Shown here one piece after another: positions 1 to 7,953 of a stretch of DNA of 64,000 bases; the stretch's first letter is position 1, and each line of letters starts with the position of its first letter. The notes under the pieces were generated by a model. That model was not told the origin of the DNA. It searched no databases and saw only the letters and a list, made by a program, of their open reading frames with translations. Made by a program: the position numbers and the translations under genes. Source of the stretch: Hydrogenophaga sp. (lineage in GTDB: Bacteria > Pseudomonadota > Gammaproteobacteria > Burkholderiales > Burkholderiaceae_C); NCBI RefSeq assembly GCF_011390835.1, contig NZ_JAABRQ010000016.1, positions 28,400 to 92,399 on the forward strand, in the 5' to 3' direction.

Positions 1-287
1 GCGCGCAGTTGCGCCAGCGCCCGACGGGCCAGCGTTGGCTGACCCGGCGCGGGATAGCCAAGCTCGTAAAGCGCCGGATCAAAGCCACCAAAATCATGCA
101 AGGTCTGCGCCGCCGCCGTGGTGGCCACGCGCGGCTCGAGCGTCATCCAGTGCGGCGAGACCACCAGCACGGCGGCGGGCCTCGGCAGCTGCTGGCCCAG
201 CGCGGTTAGCGCTGGGCCAGCGGTGCCCGGCTCCAGCGCAAAGCTGGGCGCGCCGTGGGAGATGAACAGGGTGGGGAGACGGGACAC
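1..287 (-). CDS. LigB-family extradiol dioxygenase (4,5-DOPA dioxygenase type), N-terminal part
   Basis: About 95 N-terminal residues are present; the rest lies off the left edge. The reverse strand reads [13 protein letters not shown] near the start, then [14 protein letters not shown] and [19 protein letters not shown]. These match the YgiD/LigB family of zinc- or iron-dependent ring-opening dioxygenases, with the SHG.P and PHW segments carrying metal-ligand histidines. I placed the start at the GTG at 287, just before SRLPTLF, because no ATG fits this frame nearby; there is no strong ribosome binding site. The gene is divergent from mnmA, with about 160 bases between them. The family is clear. 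The physiological substrate is unknown. Confidence 0.75.
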   Translation of the reverse strand, partial: MSRLPTLFISHGAPSFALEPGTAGPALTALGQQLPRPAAVLVVSPHWMTLEPRVATTAAAQTLHDFGGFDPALYELGYPAPGQPTLARRALAQLR

Positions 288-447
288 TGCGGATTCCGGA
301 GAGTGGCATGAAGCTGCCCACTGTAGACCCGCTGGGCTGGTTCGGCGTTCAGACGATTCCCTCTCGGCGTTCAACAACGTTGAAGCATCGCTGGTTGTTG
401 TCCCGGGCGCCAGAGCGGACTTTCTGGGCCAGCGGGATAATCCGAGC

Positions 448-1566
448 ATGACGTACAGACAGCGTGTGGTGGTGGGCTTGAGCGGTGGCGTGGACTCCGC
501 GGTGAGTGCGCACCTGCTGAAGGCGCAGGGCTTCGAGGTCATCGGCATCTTCATGAAAAACTGGGAGGACGACGACAACAGCGAATACTGCTCGTCCAAC
601 GTCGACTTCGTGGACGCAGCGGCCGTGGCCGATGTGATCGGCATCGAGATCGAACACGTGAACTTCGCCGCCGAATACAAAGACCGGGTGTTTGCCGAGT
701 TCTTGCGCGAGTACCAGGCGGGTCGCACACCCAACCCCGACATCCTGTGCAACGCCGAGATCAAGTTCAAGGCCTTTCTCGACCACGCGATGCGCCTGGG
801 CGCCGAGAAAATTGCCACCGGACACTACGCCCGGGTTCGCGAACGAAATGGCGGCTTTGAGCTGCTCAAGGGTCTGGATCCGCTGAAGGATCAGAGCTAT
901 TTCCTGCACCGGCTGAACCAGACACAGCTGAGCAAGACGCTGTTCCCGGTGGGTGAGCTGCCCAAGACCGAGGTGCGCCGCATCGCCACCGAAATCGGCC
1001 TGCCCAATGCCAGGAAAAAAGACAGCACCGGTATCTGCTTCATCGGCGAGCGCCCGTTTCGCGACTTCCTCAACCGCTACATCGCCAAGGAACCAGGCCC
1101 GATCAAGGACCCCAGCGGACGCACCATCGGGCAACACGTGGGCCTGAGTTTTTACACCCTGGGACAGCGCCAGGGGCTGGGCATTGGGGGGATCAAAGAC
1201 AAGGGCGCGCAAAAAGGTGGCAACGAACACGCGCCCTGGTTTGTCGCGCGCAAAGACATCGAGAAGAACACACTGTGGGTCGTTCAAGGCCACGAGCACC
1301 CCTGGCTGATGTCGCCCGCGTTAAGCGCGCAGGATGCCAGCTGGGTGGCGGGCCACGCGCCGGCCGCCGGCGGCATGGCCGCCAAGACGCGCTACCGCCA
1401 GGCCGATGCACCCTGCACGCTGGAAGCACCCGACGACCAACATTTCACCCTGCGCTTCAGCGCCCCCCAGTGGGCCGTCACACCCGGGCAGAGCGCGGTG
1501 GTCTACAACGGCGAGGTCTGCCTGGGCGGCGGCGTCATCACCACGGATGCCACCACGAGGTTCTGA
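448..1566 (+). CDS. mnmA: tRNA-specific 2-thiouridylase MnmA
   Basis: MnmA transfers sulfur, relayed by persulfide carriers, to uridine 34 of tRNA Lys, Glu and Gln, using ATP to activate the base. The protein is 372 residues, the usual length. The PP-loop SGGVDS lies at residues 12-17. The two catalytic cysteines are visible: Cys101 in [12 protein letters not shown] and Cys197 in STGICFIGE. The frame is open well upstream, to about 118, but homology begins at [14 protein letters not shown], so I chose the ATG at 448. It is a single gene followed by a 164-base gap before the peroxiredoxin. Its sulfur chemistry is housekeeping and need not relate to the sulfide genes nearby. Confidence 0.96.
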   Translation: MTYRQRVVVGLSGGVDSAVSAHLLKAQGFEVIGIFMKNWEDDDNSEYCSSNVDFVDAAAVADVIGIEIEHVNFAAEYKDRVFAEFLREYQAGRTPNPDILCNAEIKFKAFLDHAMRLGAEKIATGHYARVRERNGGFELLKGLDPLKDQSYFLHRLNQTQLSKTLFPVGELPKTEVRRIATEIGLPNARKKDSTGICFIGERPFRDFLNRYIAKEPGPIKDPSGRTIGQHVGLSFYTLGQRQGLGIGGIKDKGAQKGGNEHAPWFVARKDIEKNTLWVVQGHEHPWLMSPALSAQDASWVAGHAPAAGGMAAKTRYRQADAPCTLEAPDDQHFTLRFSAPQWAVTPGQSAVVYNGEVCLGGGVITTDATTRF

Positions 1567-1730
1567 GCGGACATCCTGCGCGGAAGGCGGCTATCGAAGC
1601 CATTGAGAATGCCAACGGCTGCCTTGACATATCGCAAGCGGTGAACTCCCAGGGGTATGGATACTGAGGCCACTGATCAAGAAATTCTCTCGATCGACCG
1701 TTTCAATAGCCAACCCCAAAGGAGTTCACC

Positions 1731-2372
1731 ATGGACAACGCCGTCACCACCTTCCCTCACCTCAACGAGCCTGCCCCGGCCTTCAATGCCAAGACCACCC
1801 ACGGTGACCGCACACTGGCCGACTACAAAGGCAAATGGTTGATCCTGTTTTCGCATCCGGCTGATTTCACGCCCGTCTGCACCACCGAATTCATCGGCTT
1901 CCAGAAACACGCCGACACTTTCCGTGGCATGAATTGCGAGCTGCTCGGCCTGTCCATCGACAGCCTGTATTCGCACCTGGCCTGGACGCAGAGCATCAAA
2001 GAAAAATTTGGGGTCGAGATCAGCTTCCCGATCATTGAAGACATCAAGATGGATGTGGCCCGCGCCTACGGCATGGTGCACCCCGGTGCTGCCGACACAC
2101 AGGCCGTGCGTGCCACCTTCTTCATCGACCCCAACGGCATCTTGCGCGCCATGGTCTATTACCCGATGAGCAATGGCCGCAGCATTGAAGAGTTCGTGCG
2201 CCTGCTGCAAGCCATGCAGACCAGCGACAAGAACGCCATTGCCACTCCCGAAGGCTGGACGCCCGGTTGCGACGTGATCGTGCCGCCACCCAAGACCGCC
2301 GAAGCCTTGGCCAAACGCGCCAGCGAAGGCTACAAGACGGTGGACTGGTACTACTCGACCAAGTCGCTGTAA
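1731..2372 (+). CDS. Peroxiredoxin, Prx6 (1-Cys) subfamily
   Basis: A cytoplasmic thiol peroxidase reducing H2O2, organic hydroperoxides or persulfides. The 213-residue protein has the peroxidatic cysteine in DFTPVCTTEF at residue 50 and the long C-terminal arm typical of Prx6 (ending VDWYYSTKSL). A second cysteine at residue 180, in TPGCDVIVPPP, could act as a resolving residue as in some archaeal and bacterial members, so 1-Cys versus 2-Cys behaviour is open. A clear AAAGGAG ribosome binding site sits just before the ATG. A hairpin terminator follows the stop codon, so it is probably transcribed separately from the downstream metallo-hydrolase. Confidence 0.92.
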   Translation: MDNAVTTFPHLNEPAPAFNAKTTHGDRTLADYKGKWLILFSHPADFTPVCTTEFIGFQKHADTFRGMNCELLGLSIDSLYSHLAWTQSIKEKFGVEISFPIIEDIKMDVARAYGMVHPGAADTQAVRATFFIDPNGILRAMVYYPMSNGRSIEEFVRLLQAMQTSDKNAIATPEGWTPGCDVIVPPPKTAEALAKRASEGYKTVDWYYSTKSL

Positions 2373-2392
2373 GAGACCCGTGACCTCAGCTA

Positions 2393-2425
2393 GGGCCCAC
2401 CTCAGGAGGTTGGGCCCTTCTTTCC
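2393..2425 (+). terminator. Rho-independent terminator after the peroxiredoxin gene
   Basis: GGGCCCACCTC pairs with GAGGTTGGGCCC across a tiny loop, with one bulged base, and is followed by TTCTTTCC. It begins 20 bases after the peroxiredoxin stop and ends before the next start codon, so it should separate the two genes or allow partial read-through. Confidence 0.75.
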
Positions 2426-2448
2426 TTGACTGCCTGGAGTTGCCCACC

Positions 2449-3345
2449 ATGACCGCCTCATCGCGACTGCACGTTGAATCCTTCTTCGACCCCGCCACCT
2501 TCACCTTCAGCCACATCGTCTGGGATCAGGCAAGCGCCCAGTGCGCGCTGATCGACAGCGTGCTCGACTACGACCCCAAATCCGGCCGTACCGACACGCG
2601 CAGCGCTGACGGCCTGATCGCTCGCGTCAGGGAACTGGGCCTGAGCGTGCAGTGGCTGCTGGAGACCCATGTGCACGCCGATCACCTGTCCGCCGCGCCC
2701 TACCTGCAAGAGCAGCTTGGCGGTCAACTGGCCATCGGCTCGCACATCACCACCGTGCAGAACACCTTCGGCAAACTGTTCAATGCGGGCAGCGAGTTTG
2801 CGCGCGACGGCAGCCAGTTCGACCGCCTCTTCCATGACGGCGATCATTTCACCATTGGTGGCTTGCAAGCTGTGGCCATGCACACACCAGGGCACACGCC
2901 AGCCTGCATGACCTATGTGGTGCGCGACCACAGCGTGGACCCGTTGCGTACCGTCGCCTTCATCGGCGATACCCTGTTCATGCCCGATTACGGCACTGCC
3001 CGCTGCGACTTTCCCGGCGGCGACGCCGCCACGCTCTACCGCTCGATACAACGCGTTCTGGCTTTACCCGACAACACCGAGCTCCACCTCTGCCACGACT
3101 ACCCGCCGAGCGGGCGCGAGCCCCAGAGCATCACCACCGTGGCAGAACAGAAAGCGAGCAACGTGCACCTCCAGGACGGCACGAGTGAGACTGCTTTCGT
3201 CGAGATGCGCCAACGGCGCGACGCCACCCTGGCCATGCCGGTGCTGATCCTGCCCTCGGTTCAAGTCAACATGCGCGCCGGCCATATGCCTCCCCCGGAG
3301 GACAATGGAATGACCTACCTGAAGATTCCGATCAACGCCGTCTGA
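2449..3345 (+). CDS. Metallo-beta-lactamase fold hydrolase, persulfide dioxygenase (ETHE1/Blh)-like
   Basis: The 298-residue protein carries the metal motif THVHADHLSAAP (HxHxDH), a second ligand in TPGHTPAC, GDTLFMPDYGTARCDFPGGD and a C-terminal CHDYPPSGRE. The GTARCDFPGGD and HDYPPSGRE segments are characteristic of the ETHE1/Blh branch, whose members use one iron to oxidise glutathione persulfide to sulfite. I infer that activity here; glyoxalase II-type hydrolysis is the alternative. The frame is open from 2380, but the conserved fold starts at MTASSRLHVESFFDP, so the ATG at 2449 is preferred. It is followed 51 bases later by a SulP transporter, which would suit sulfite or sulfate handling. 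Confidence 0.85.
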   Translation: MTASSRLHVESFFDPATFTFSHIVWDQASAQCALIDSVLDYDPKSGRTDTRSADGLIARVRELGLSVQWLLETHVHADHLSAAPYLQEQLGGQLAIGSHITTVQNTFGKLFNAGSEFARDGSQFDRLFHDGDHFTIGGLQAVAMHTPGHTPACMTYVVRDHSVDPLRTVAFIGDTLFMPDYGTARCDFPGGDAATLYRSIQRVLALPDNTELHLCHDYPPSGREPQSITTVAEQKASNVHLQDGTSETAFVEMRQRRDATLAMPVLILPSVQVNMRAGHMPPPEDNGMTYLKIPINAV

Positions 3346-3396
3346 TCCACCAGGAGCACCAGACCAGACCAGCAGCGTTGCGATGCCGCCCCGCCC

Positions 3397-5127
3397 ATGA
3401 AAAATCCGTTGGCCCAATGGCTGCCCATCCTGCGCTGGGCACCCCACTACCGCGCCGAGCTCTTCACCGCTGACGCCGTGGCCGCCTCGGTGGTCACGCT
3501 GATGCTGATCCCGCAAAGCCTGGCCTATGCCCTGCTGGCAGGCATGCCGCCGGAAGCCGGTTTGTACGCCAGCATGGCGCCGCTGGTGGTGTATGCGCTG
3601 TTCGGCACCAGCAACACGCTGGCCGTGGGCCCGGCGGCAGTCACCTCGCTGATGACAGCCGCCGCGCTGGGTAGCGTGGCCGCGTCAGGCAGCGTGGGTT
3701 ACACCACCGCTGCGGCGCTGTTGGCGCTCATGAGTGGTGCCATGCTGTTCGTCATGGGCGCACTGCGCCTGGGTGTGGTGGCCAACTTTCTGAGCCACCC
3801 GGTGATCTCGGGCTTTGTGTCGGCTTCCGGCCTGCTGATCGCAGGGAGCCAGCTCAAGCACCTGCTGAACATCCCCCTGCAAGGCCAGACGTTGCCGCAG
3901 ATCCTGCTCAGCCTGTGGCAACACATCGGTCAATGGCACGGTCCCACGGTAGCCATCGGATTCGGTGCGCTGGGTTTTCTGGTGTGGGTGCGGCGCTCGC
4001 TCAAGACTCGGCTGCGCGCACTGGGCTTCGCCCCTCTGGCGGCAGACGTGCTCACCAAGGCGGCTCCGGTGCTGGCGCTGGCCGTGACCACCCTGCTGGC
4101 CTGGACCCTGCGGCTGGACGAAGGCGGGCTGCGCGTGGTGGGCACGGTGTCTGGCGGCCTGCCACCGCTCACGCTGCCGGTGATGGATGCCACGCTCTGG
4201 CCACAGCTGCAACAGCTCGCCACCGCGGCGCTGCTGATCAGCCTGGTGGGCTTTGTCGAGTCGGTGTCGGTCGGCCAATCGCTCGCAGCCAAACGGCGCG
4301 AACGCATCGAGCCAGACGCTGAACTTCGCGCGCTCGGCGCGAGCAACATCGCTGCCGGGCTCACTGGCGGGTTCCCCGTCACGGGCGGTTTCTCGCGCTC
4401 AGTAGTGAACTTCGATGCCGGCGCGCGCACCCCGGCGGCTGGCGTCTTCACCGCGGTCGGCCTGCTGCTGGCGGCCTTGCTGCTCACCCCAGCGCTGCAC
4501 TACCTGCCTCAGGCCACACTGGCCGCCACCATTGTGGTGGCCGTGCTCACGCTGGTGAATTTCGGTACGTTTGCACGCACCTGGCGCTATGCGCGAAGCG
4601 ACTTCACCGCGCTGGCACTGACCTTTGTGCTGACCTTGCTGGTTGGCGTTGAAGCCGGTCTGATCGCAGGTGTGGGTGCTTCGCTGCTGCTGCACCTTTG
4701 GCGCACCAGTCGGCCGCATATTGCCACGGTCGGCCTCGTGCCCGGTACCGAGCACTACCGCAATGTCCTGCGCCACGCGGTGGAAACCCACGCCAAAGTG
4801 CTCGGTCTGCGGGTCGACGAAAGCCTGTACTTCGCCAACGCGCGTCCGCTCGAAGACCACGTCGCCGCCCAAGTGGCCGCGCATCCGCTCATCGAACACG
4901 TGGTGCTGCAATGCAACGCGATCAACGCGATCGACGCCAGCGCCCTAGAAAGCCTGGAAGCGATCACGCTGCGGCTCAAGGACGCGGGCGTGAAGCTGCA
5001 CCTGAGCGAGGTCAAAGGCCCGGTAATGGACAGATTGCGGCGAAGCGATTTTCTCGACCACCTGACGGGCCAGGTTTTTCTCACCCATCATCAGGCCGTC
5101 ACCGCGCTGACCGCGCCGTCAACCTGA
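3397..5127 (+). CDS. SulP family anion permease with C-terminal STAS domain
   Basis: An inner-membrane SLC26/SulP transporter of 576 residues. The hydrophobic part (about residues 1-440) begins with the family signature region (LIPQSLAYALLAGMPPEAGLYAS) and ends with long hydrophobic helices. A STAS domain occupies about residues 465-570, containing the VVLQCNAINAIDASALESLE core. Members carry sulfate, bicarbonate or other anions; the ion cannot be read from sequence. It lies just downstream of the persulfide-dioxygenase-like gene on the same strand, which makes sulfate or sulfite export or uptake an attractive guess. No strong ribosome binding site precedes the ATG, so the start could shift slightly. 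Confidence 0.92.
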   Translation: MKNPLAQWLPILRWAPHYRAELFTADAVAASVVTLMLIPQSLAYALLAGMPPEAGLYASMAPLVVYALFGTSNTLAVGPAAVTSLMTAAALGSVAASGSVGYTTAAALLALMSGAMLFVMGALRLGVVANFLSHPVISGFVSASGLLIAGSQLKHLLNIPLQGQTLPQILLSLWQHIGQWHGPTVAIGFGALGFLVWVRRSLKTRLRALGFAPLAADVLTKAAPVLALAVTTLLAWTLRLDEGGLRVVGTVSGGLPPLTLPVMDATLWPQLQQLATAALLISLVGFVESVSVGQSLAAKRRERIEPDAELRALGASNIAAGLTGGFPVTGGFSRSVVNFDAGARTPAAGVFTAVGLLLAALLLTPALHYLPQATLAATIVVAVLTLVNFGTFARTWRYARSDFTALALTFVLTLLVGVEAGLIAGVGASLLLHLWRTSRPHIATVGLVPGTEHYRNVLRHAVETHAKVLGLRVDESLYFANARPLEDHVAAQVAAHPLIEHVVLQCNAINAIDASALESLEAITLRLKDAGVKLHLSEVKGPVMDRLRRSDFLDHLTGQVFLTHHQAVTALTAPST

Positions 5128-5133
5128 GGATAC

Positions 5134-5853
5134 TCAGGCTTTTCGTCGCAGCAGCCGCACGTGCATGGGCCGCACGAATGCGGCACCCTGCTCACCACTA
5201 TGCGGCTCGAAAGCGGCGCGCACCCGCGCCAGCATCGCTTCGTCGATGCGGTGATCGGCAAAGCTGGGGTACATCATGCGTTGGGCAAAGTCGTCGAAAC
5301 TGGCGAAGCGCAGCGCTTGCGCAAAGCGTTTTTCGGCCACGGCTTCCCAATGCTGGCCTTGTGACAGCGCACGATCGAGCGCGGCCTGAGCAGCAGATCG
5401 AACGACGCCCTCATCGTTGTACAGGCGCACCAGCTCGTTCAAGGCACCGCCGTAGATCGGCTCGGACACATACAAATGGCCACCCGGTCGCACCACCCGC
5501 GCCACCTCGTCGAGCGCCTGATCCATCGCCGCCATGGGCACATGGTGCAAGGACTTCAGCATGAGGGCGAGATCAAACGACACACCGGGAAGCGGTACCG
5601 CCTGAGCGCCCGCGGCCAAAAACACCAGGCGGTCTTGTGGCGCCGCCAGGTTCTTGGCGTGCTGCAGGGCGTCGACCTCCAGACCGGTCACGTGGCACAG
5701 CGGCCAGCGCTGCAACAAGTCGCGTGCAAGCCGCGCAGCGCCGCAACCCAGCTCGATGATGGCCTGGGCCTGCAGCGGCACCAGCTCGTTGAGCACATCA
5801 AGCTCGTTGTTCTGGATCGGCAACTGATCAGGGTTCAAACAGCTTGAATTCAT
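5134..5853 (-). CDS. Class I SAM-dependent methyltransferase
   Basis: About 239 residues with a Methyltransf_11-type fold. Motif I is IIELGCGAARLA near residues 32-43, an acidic residue ends strand 2 (LEVDALQHA), and later motifs are LALMLKSLHHVP and EVARVVRPGGHLYVSEP. The substrate is not identifiable. The frame extends 15 codons further to an ATG at 5898; I prefer the internal ATG at 5853 because conserved sequence starts there, but neither has a good ribosome binding site. It converges on the SulP gene, six bases away, and is divergent from the DsrE-like gene. Confidence 0.85.
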   Translation of the reverse strand: MNSSCLNPDQLPIQNNELDVLNELVPLQAQAIIELGCGAARLARDLLQRWPLCHVTGLEVDALQHAKNLAAPQDRLVFLAAGAQAVPLPGVSFDLALMLKSLHHVPMAAMDQALDEVARVVRPGGHLYVSEPIYGGALNELVRLYNDEGVVRSAAQAALDRALSQGQHWEAVAEKRFAQALRFASFDDFAQRMMYPSFADHRIDEAMLARVRAAFEPHSGEQGAAFVRPMHVRLLRRKA

Positions 5854-5960
5854 TGGGAGACTCTGCTCGGGAAAAAGTACCACTTTGTGTGTTTTCATGG
5901 ATGCCCGTCAGAGTATCAATGAACATCAGTTCCTTGCCATTCACCCAATGAATTCTTGAC

Positions 5961-6533
5961 ATGAAGAAGCTGATCACATTGGGCGCCGCAGCGCTGCTGG
6001 TGGCGGGCGCGGCGCAGGCCGAAAGCCTGTTTGTGAACATCCACAGCGGCAACGCCATGGCCCAGGGCGCCGGTCTGGTGCTGGCCGGCCAGGCGCTGGA
6101 ACAGAAAGCCAAAATGCGTGTGCTGCTGTGCGACGCGGCGGCGGATACTGCCGTGTTGGGCAAAGAGCTGCCTAGACTCAAGCCTCGCGATGTCACGCCA
6201 CAGCACATGCTAGAAGGCCTGATCAAGGGTGGTGCTGCGGTGGAGGTGTGCGCACTCTACCTGCCCGACACGGGGCTCAAGGCCAGCGACCTGATTTCCG
6301 GCGTGGGCGCGGCCAAGCCCGCTGATGTGGCGGCCCACTTGCTCACGCCGGGCATGCACACGCTGGGTTTCTGGGCGCCGCCAATCCCGCACACAACGGC
6401 GCCTTCCGGGCGCCGTTGTGCATTCAGGACTGACCGAAGCTCTCGGGCATCTGCACCGCCACCACTTCACCCCGCGCGGTGGCCACGCCACCGGCGAACA
6501 CCGTGGTGTCCACCACCACTTTGCGGCCTTTGA
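5961..6533 (+). CDS. Periplasmic DsrE/YchN-like protein with an apparently lost stop codon
   Basis: An N-terminal signal peptide (MKKLITLGAAALLVAGAAQA) precedes a small DsrE-type fold: LFVNIHSGNAMAQGAGLVLAGQAL, then MRVLLCDAAAD with Cys57, then VEVCALYLPDTG with Cys97. DsrE-family proteins can carry sulfur on cysteine, although many YchN-like members have no known role. Homologous sequence ends at HTLGF (residue 137), where such proteins normally stop. Here the frame runs on for 53 residues, through a perfect hairpin and across the 3' end of the convergent thioesterase gene. The extension is basic, proline-rich and looks non-coding. Either a stop was lost or there is a sequence error near 6370. 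Confidence 0.7.
   Translation: MKKLITLGAAALLVAGAAQAESLFVNIHSGNAMAQGAGLVLAGQALEQKAKMRVLLCDAAADTAVLGKELPRLKPRDVTPQHMLEGLIKGGAAVEVCALYLPDTGLKASDLISGVGAAKPADVAAHLLTPGMHTLGFWAPPIPHTTAPSGRRCAFRTDRSSRASAPPPLHPARWPRHRRTPWCPPPLCGL
6392..6420. terminator. Perfect 12-bp hairpin between convergent genes
   Basis: CACAACGGCGCC and GGCGCCGTTGTG form a perfect stem around a 5-base loop. It lies between the conserved end of the DsrE-like protein and the stop of the thioesterase. Neither strand has a good T-tract after the stem, so its strength as an intrinsic terminator is uncertain. Its position is what would be expected of a shared terminator. Confidence 0.55.
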
Positions 6534-6885
6534 TCTCTTTCACCTTGCCGCGAATTTCCAGTTCAACCAGCGGTGTGGGCTTGAGGAAGTCCACGTGCAA
6601 TGAACCGGTGACGAAACGGAACGGGGGCAGAGAATCGAGGTCGCGCCCCGCTTGTCGGTACATGGCCGCCGCCGCAGTCCCGGTGCTGTGGCAGTCGATC
6701 AACGAGGCGATGAGCCCGCCATATGCGAAGCCCGGCACCGAGGTGTGGAACGGTTCGGGTTGAAACCGGGTTACGGTTTCATCGCCTTCCCAGACCGTCT
6801 TGATCTGGTGGCCGTGCGTGTTGTGGCTGCCGCAGCCGTAGCAGTGCGATACGTTTTCGGGATAGTGGTCTTGGAATGCGTCCAT
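6424..6885 (-). CDS. PaaI/4HBT-type hotdog-fold thioesterase
   Basis: The 153-residue protein contains the hotdog central helix (VPGFAYGGLIASLIDCHSTGTA) and the strand set FVTGSLHVDFLKPTPLVELEIRGKV, typical of PaaI-type acyl-CoA thioesterases. The N-terminal YGCGSHNTHG segment is seen in a subgroup of these proteins. Substrate acyl group unknown. TAGGAG lies about nine bases before the ATG. It is the last gene of a leftward run after the redoxin-like gene, 36 bases away, and converges on the DsrE-like gene. Confidence 0.88.
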   Translation of the reverse strand: MDAFQDHYPENVSHCYGCGSHNTHGHQIKTVWEGDETVTRFQPEPFHTSVPGFAYGGLIASLIDCHSTGTAAAAMYRQAGRDLDSLPPFRFVTGSLHVDFLKPTPLVELEIRGKVKEIKGRKVVVDTTVFAGGVATARGEVVAVQMPESFGQS

Positions 6886-6921
6886 GGAGGGGCTCCTAAA
6901 GAGTGGTGGTTGATGGAAATC

Positions 6922-7398
6922 CTATGGCGTGAGCCCCAGGGCGCCTCGCAGGCTCTCGGCGCTGGCGGCGTATTCCACCGCGACGACCCGACCAGCCTCC
7001 AGTCGGATCAGCGTCACCGCGTCTTCCTGGCGCGGCCAGTCTGTCAACCGTTTTTCATCGAGCACCACACCCACCTCAAACGGCTGTTCACGGAGCGAGG
7101 GCAGCGCAAACGTACGCGTGATGAACCCGGGCATCTTGCTCATGTCGGCCAGGTAGAGCGCATGGCGCGCGGCCAAGAAACCCTTGGGTTGCTGCCCCAG
7201 GACTTCCATTGCGAGATTGGAAGCCTTGCGTCCGGCTGCGAACAGCAACAAACGGGTGTTCGCAGTGATGCGCCAGGTTTGCCCGTGCTGGTCTTGAACG
7301 AGTACGGACGGCATGATCTGACCCGTCGTGGGCGGCTCGGCCCATGAGGCGACGGGCATCGCGATGGCGCAAGCGACGAGCAGAGACTGGATATTCAT
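6922..7398 (-). CDS. Secreted redoxin-like protein without a CxxC motif
   Basis: A signal peptide (MNIQSLLVACAIAMPVASWAEP) is followed by a thioredoxin-fold-like pattern: PSVLVQDQHGQTWRI, then RLLLFAAGRKASNLAMEVL, and a C-terminal VTLIRLEAGRVVAVEYA strand. This order resembles periplasmic AhpC/TSA-like or YtfJ-like proteins, but no redox CxxC pair is present after the LLLF strand. I cannot assign a function. It sits 126 bases downstream of the truncated haemoglobin gene and may be the tail of that operon. Confidence 0.65.
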   Translation of the reverse strand: MNIQSLLVACAIAMPVASWAEPPTTGQIMPSVLVQDQHGQTWRITANTRLLLFAAGRKASNLAMEVLGQQPKGFLAARHALYLADMSKMPGFITRTFALPSLREQPFEVGVVLDEKRLTDWPRQEDAVTLIRLEAGRVVAVEYAASAESLRGALGLTP

Positions 7399-7524
7399 GA
7401 TTTAAAAAGGAGCGTAAAGAAAGGGAAACGATCGCCGGCGGCTGTCATTTCCGCGCACTGAGACACACCAATGGGTGCCATGAACAGGTTCACCCAGGTG
7501 CATGGGCCAGCCCGTCCGGGTTCC

Positions 7525-7953
7525 TCAACGGGCCATCTGGGCGGGGCATCCACCTTGGCTTTCGGTGTTCACCATGTGGTCGGCCATTTGGGCGAAGGTG
7601 TGGATCAGGCCGTCACGCAGATCGGTGTCGATGACCTGCTCGTTGAGCGCTTGTGTCATGCAGAGCATCCACTCGTCGCGCATGCGCTGGTCGATGGCAT
7701 AGGGCGCGTGGCGCATGCGCAGCCGCGGATGGCCCTTTTTGGCGATGTAGAGCGAAGGCCCGCCGAACCAGCCCGACAGGAACTCGAACAGACTTTCTGC
7801 GCTGCCTGCCAGGCTCTCGGGGTGGAGCTGCCGAACTGCATAGGCCTCGGGCAGCGTGTCCATGAGCTCATAGAAGCGATTCACCAGGCGATGCAGCGCT
7901 GGCGCTCCACCGAGCGCCTCATAAGGCGTAACGGTTGTTTGAATGGTGGTCAT
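7525..7953 (-). CDS. Truncated haemoglobin, group II (GlbO-type)
   Basis: The 142 residues begin TPYEALGGAPALHRLVNRFYELM and contain GHPRLRMRHAPYAI, where the histidine of the MRH segment fits the proximal haem ligand, followed by RDEWMLCM, where the tryptophan is the G8 residue that marks group II. Such globins bind O2, NO or sulfide, and sulfide-binding truncated globins are known. The ATG overlaps the SQR-like stop by four bases (ATGA), so the two are translationally coupled. Context suggests protecting respiration from NO or sulfide, or carrying O2, under low-oxygen sulfidic conditions. That role is inferred. Confidence 0.92.
   Translation of the reverse strand: MTTIQTTVTPYEALGGAPALHRLVNRFYELMDTLPEAYAVRQLHPESLAGSAESLFEFLSGWFGGPSLYIAKKGHPRLRMRHAPYAIDQRMRDEWMLCMTQALNEQVIDTDLRDGLIHTFAQMADHMVNTESQGGCPAQMAR

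Noticed and set aside
1622..1665. TTGACA with a TATGGAT downstream as a sigma-70 promoter for the peroxiredoxin
   Set aside because: The spacing between the two elements is about 26 bases, too long for a standard promoter.
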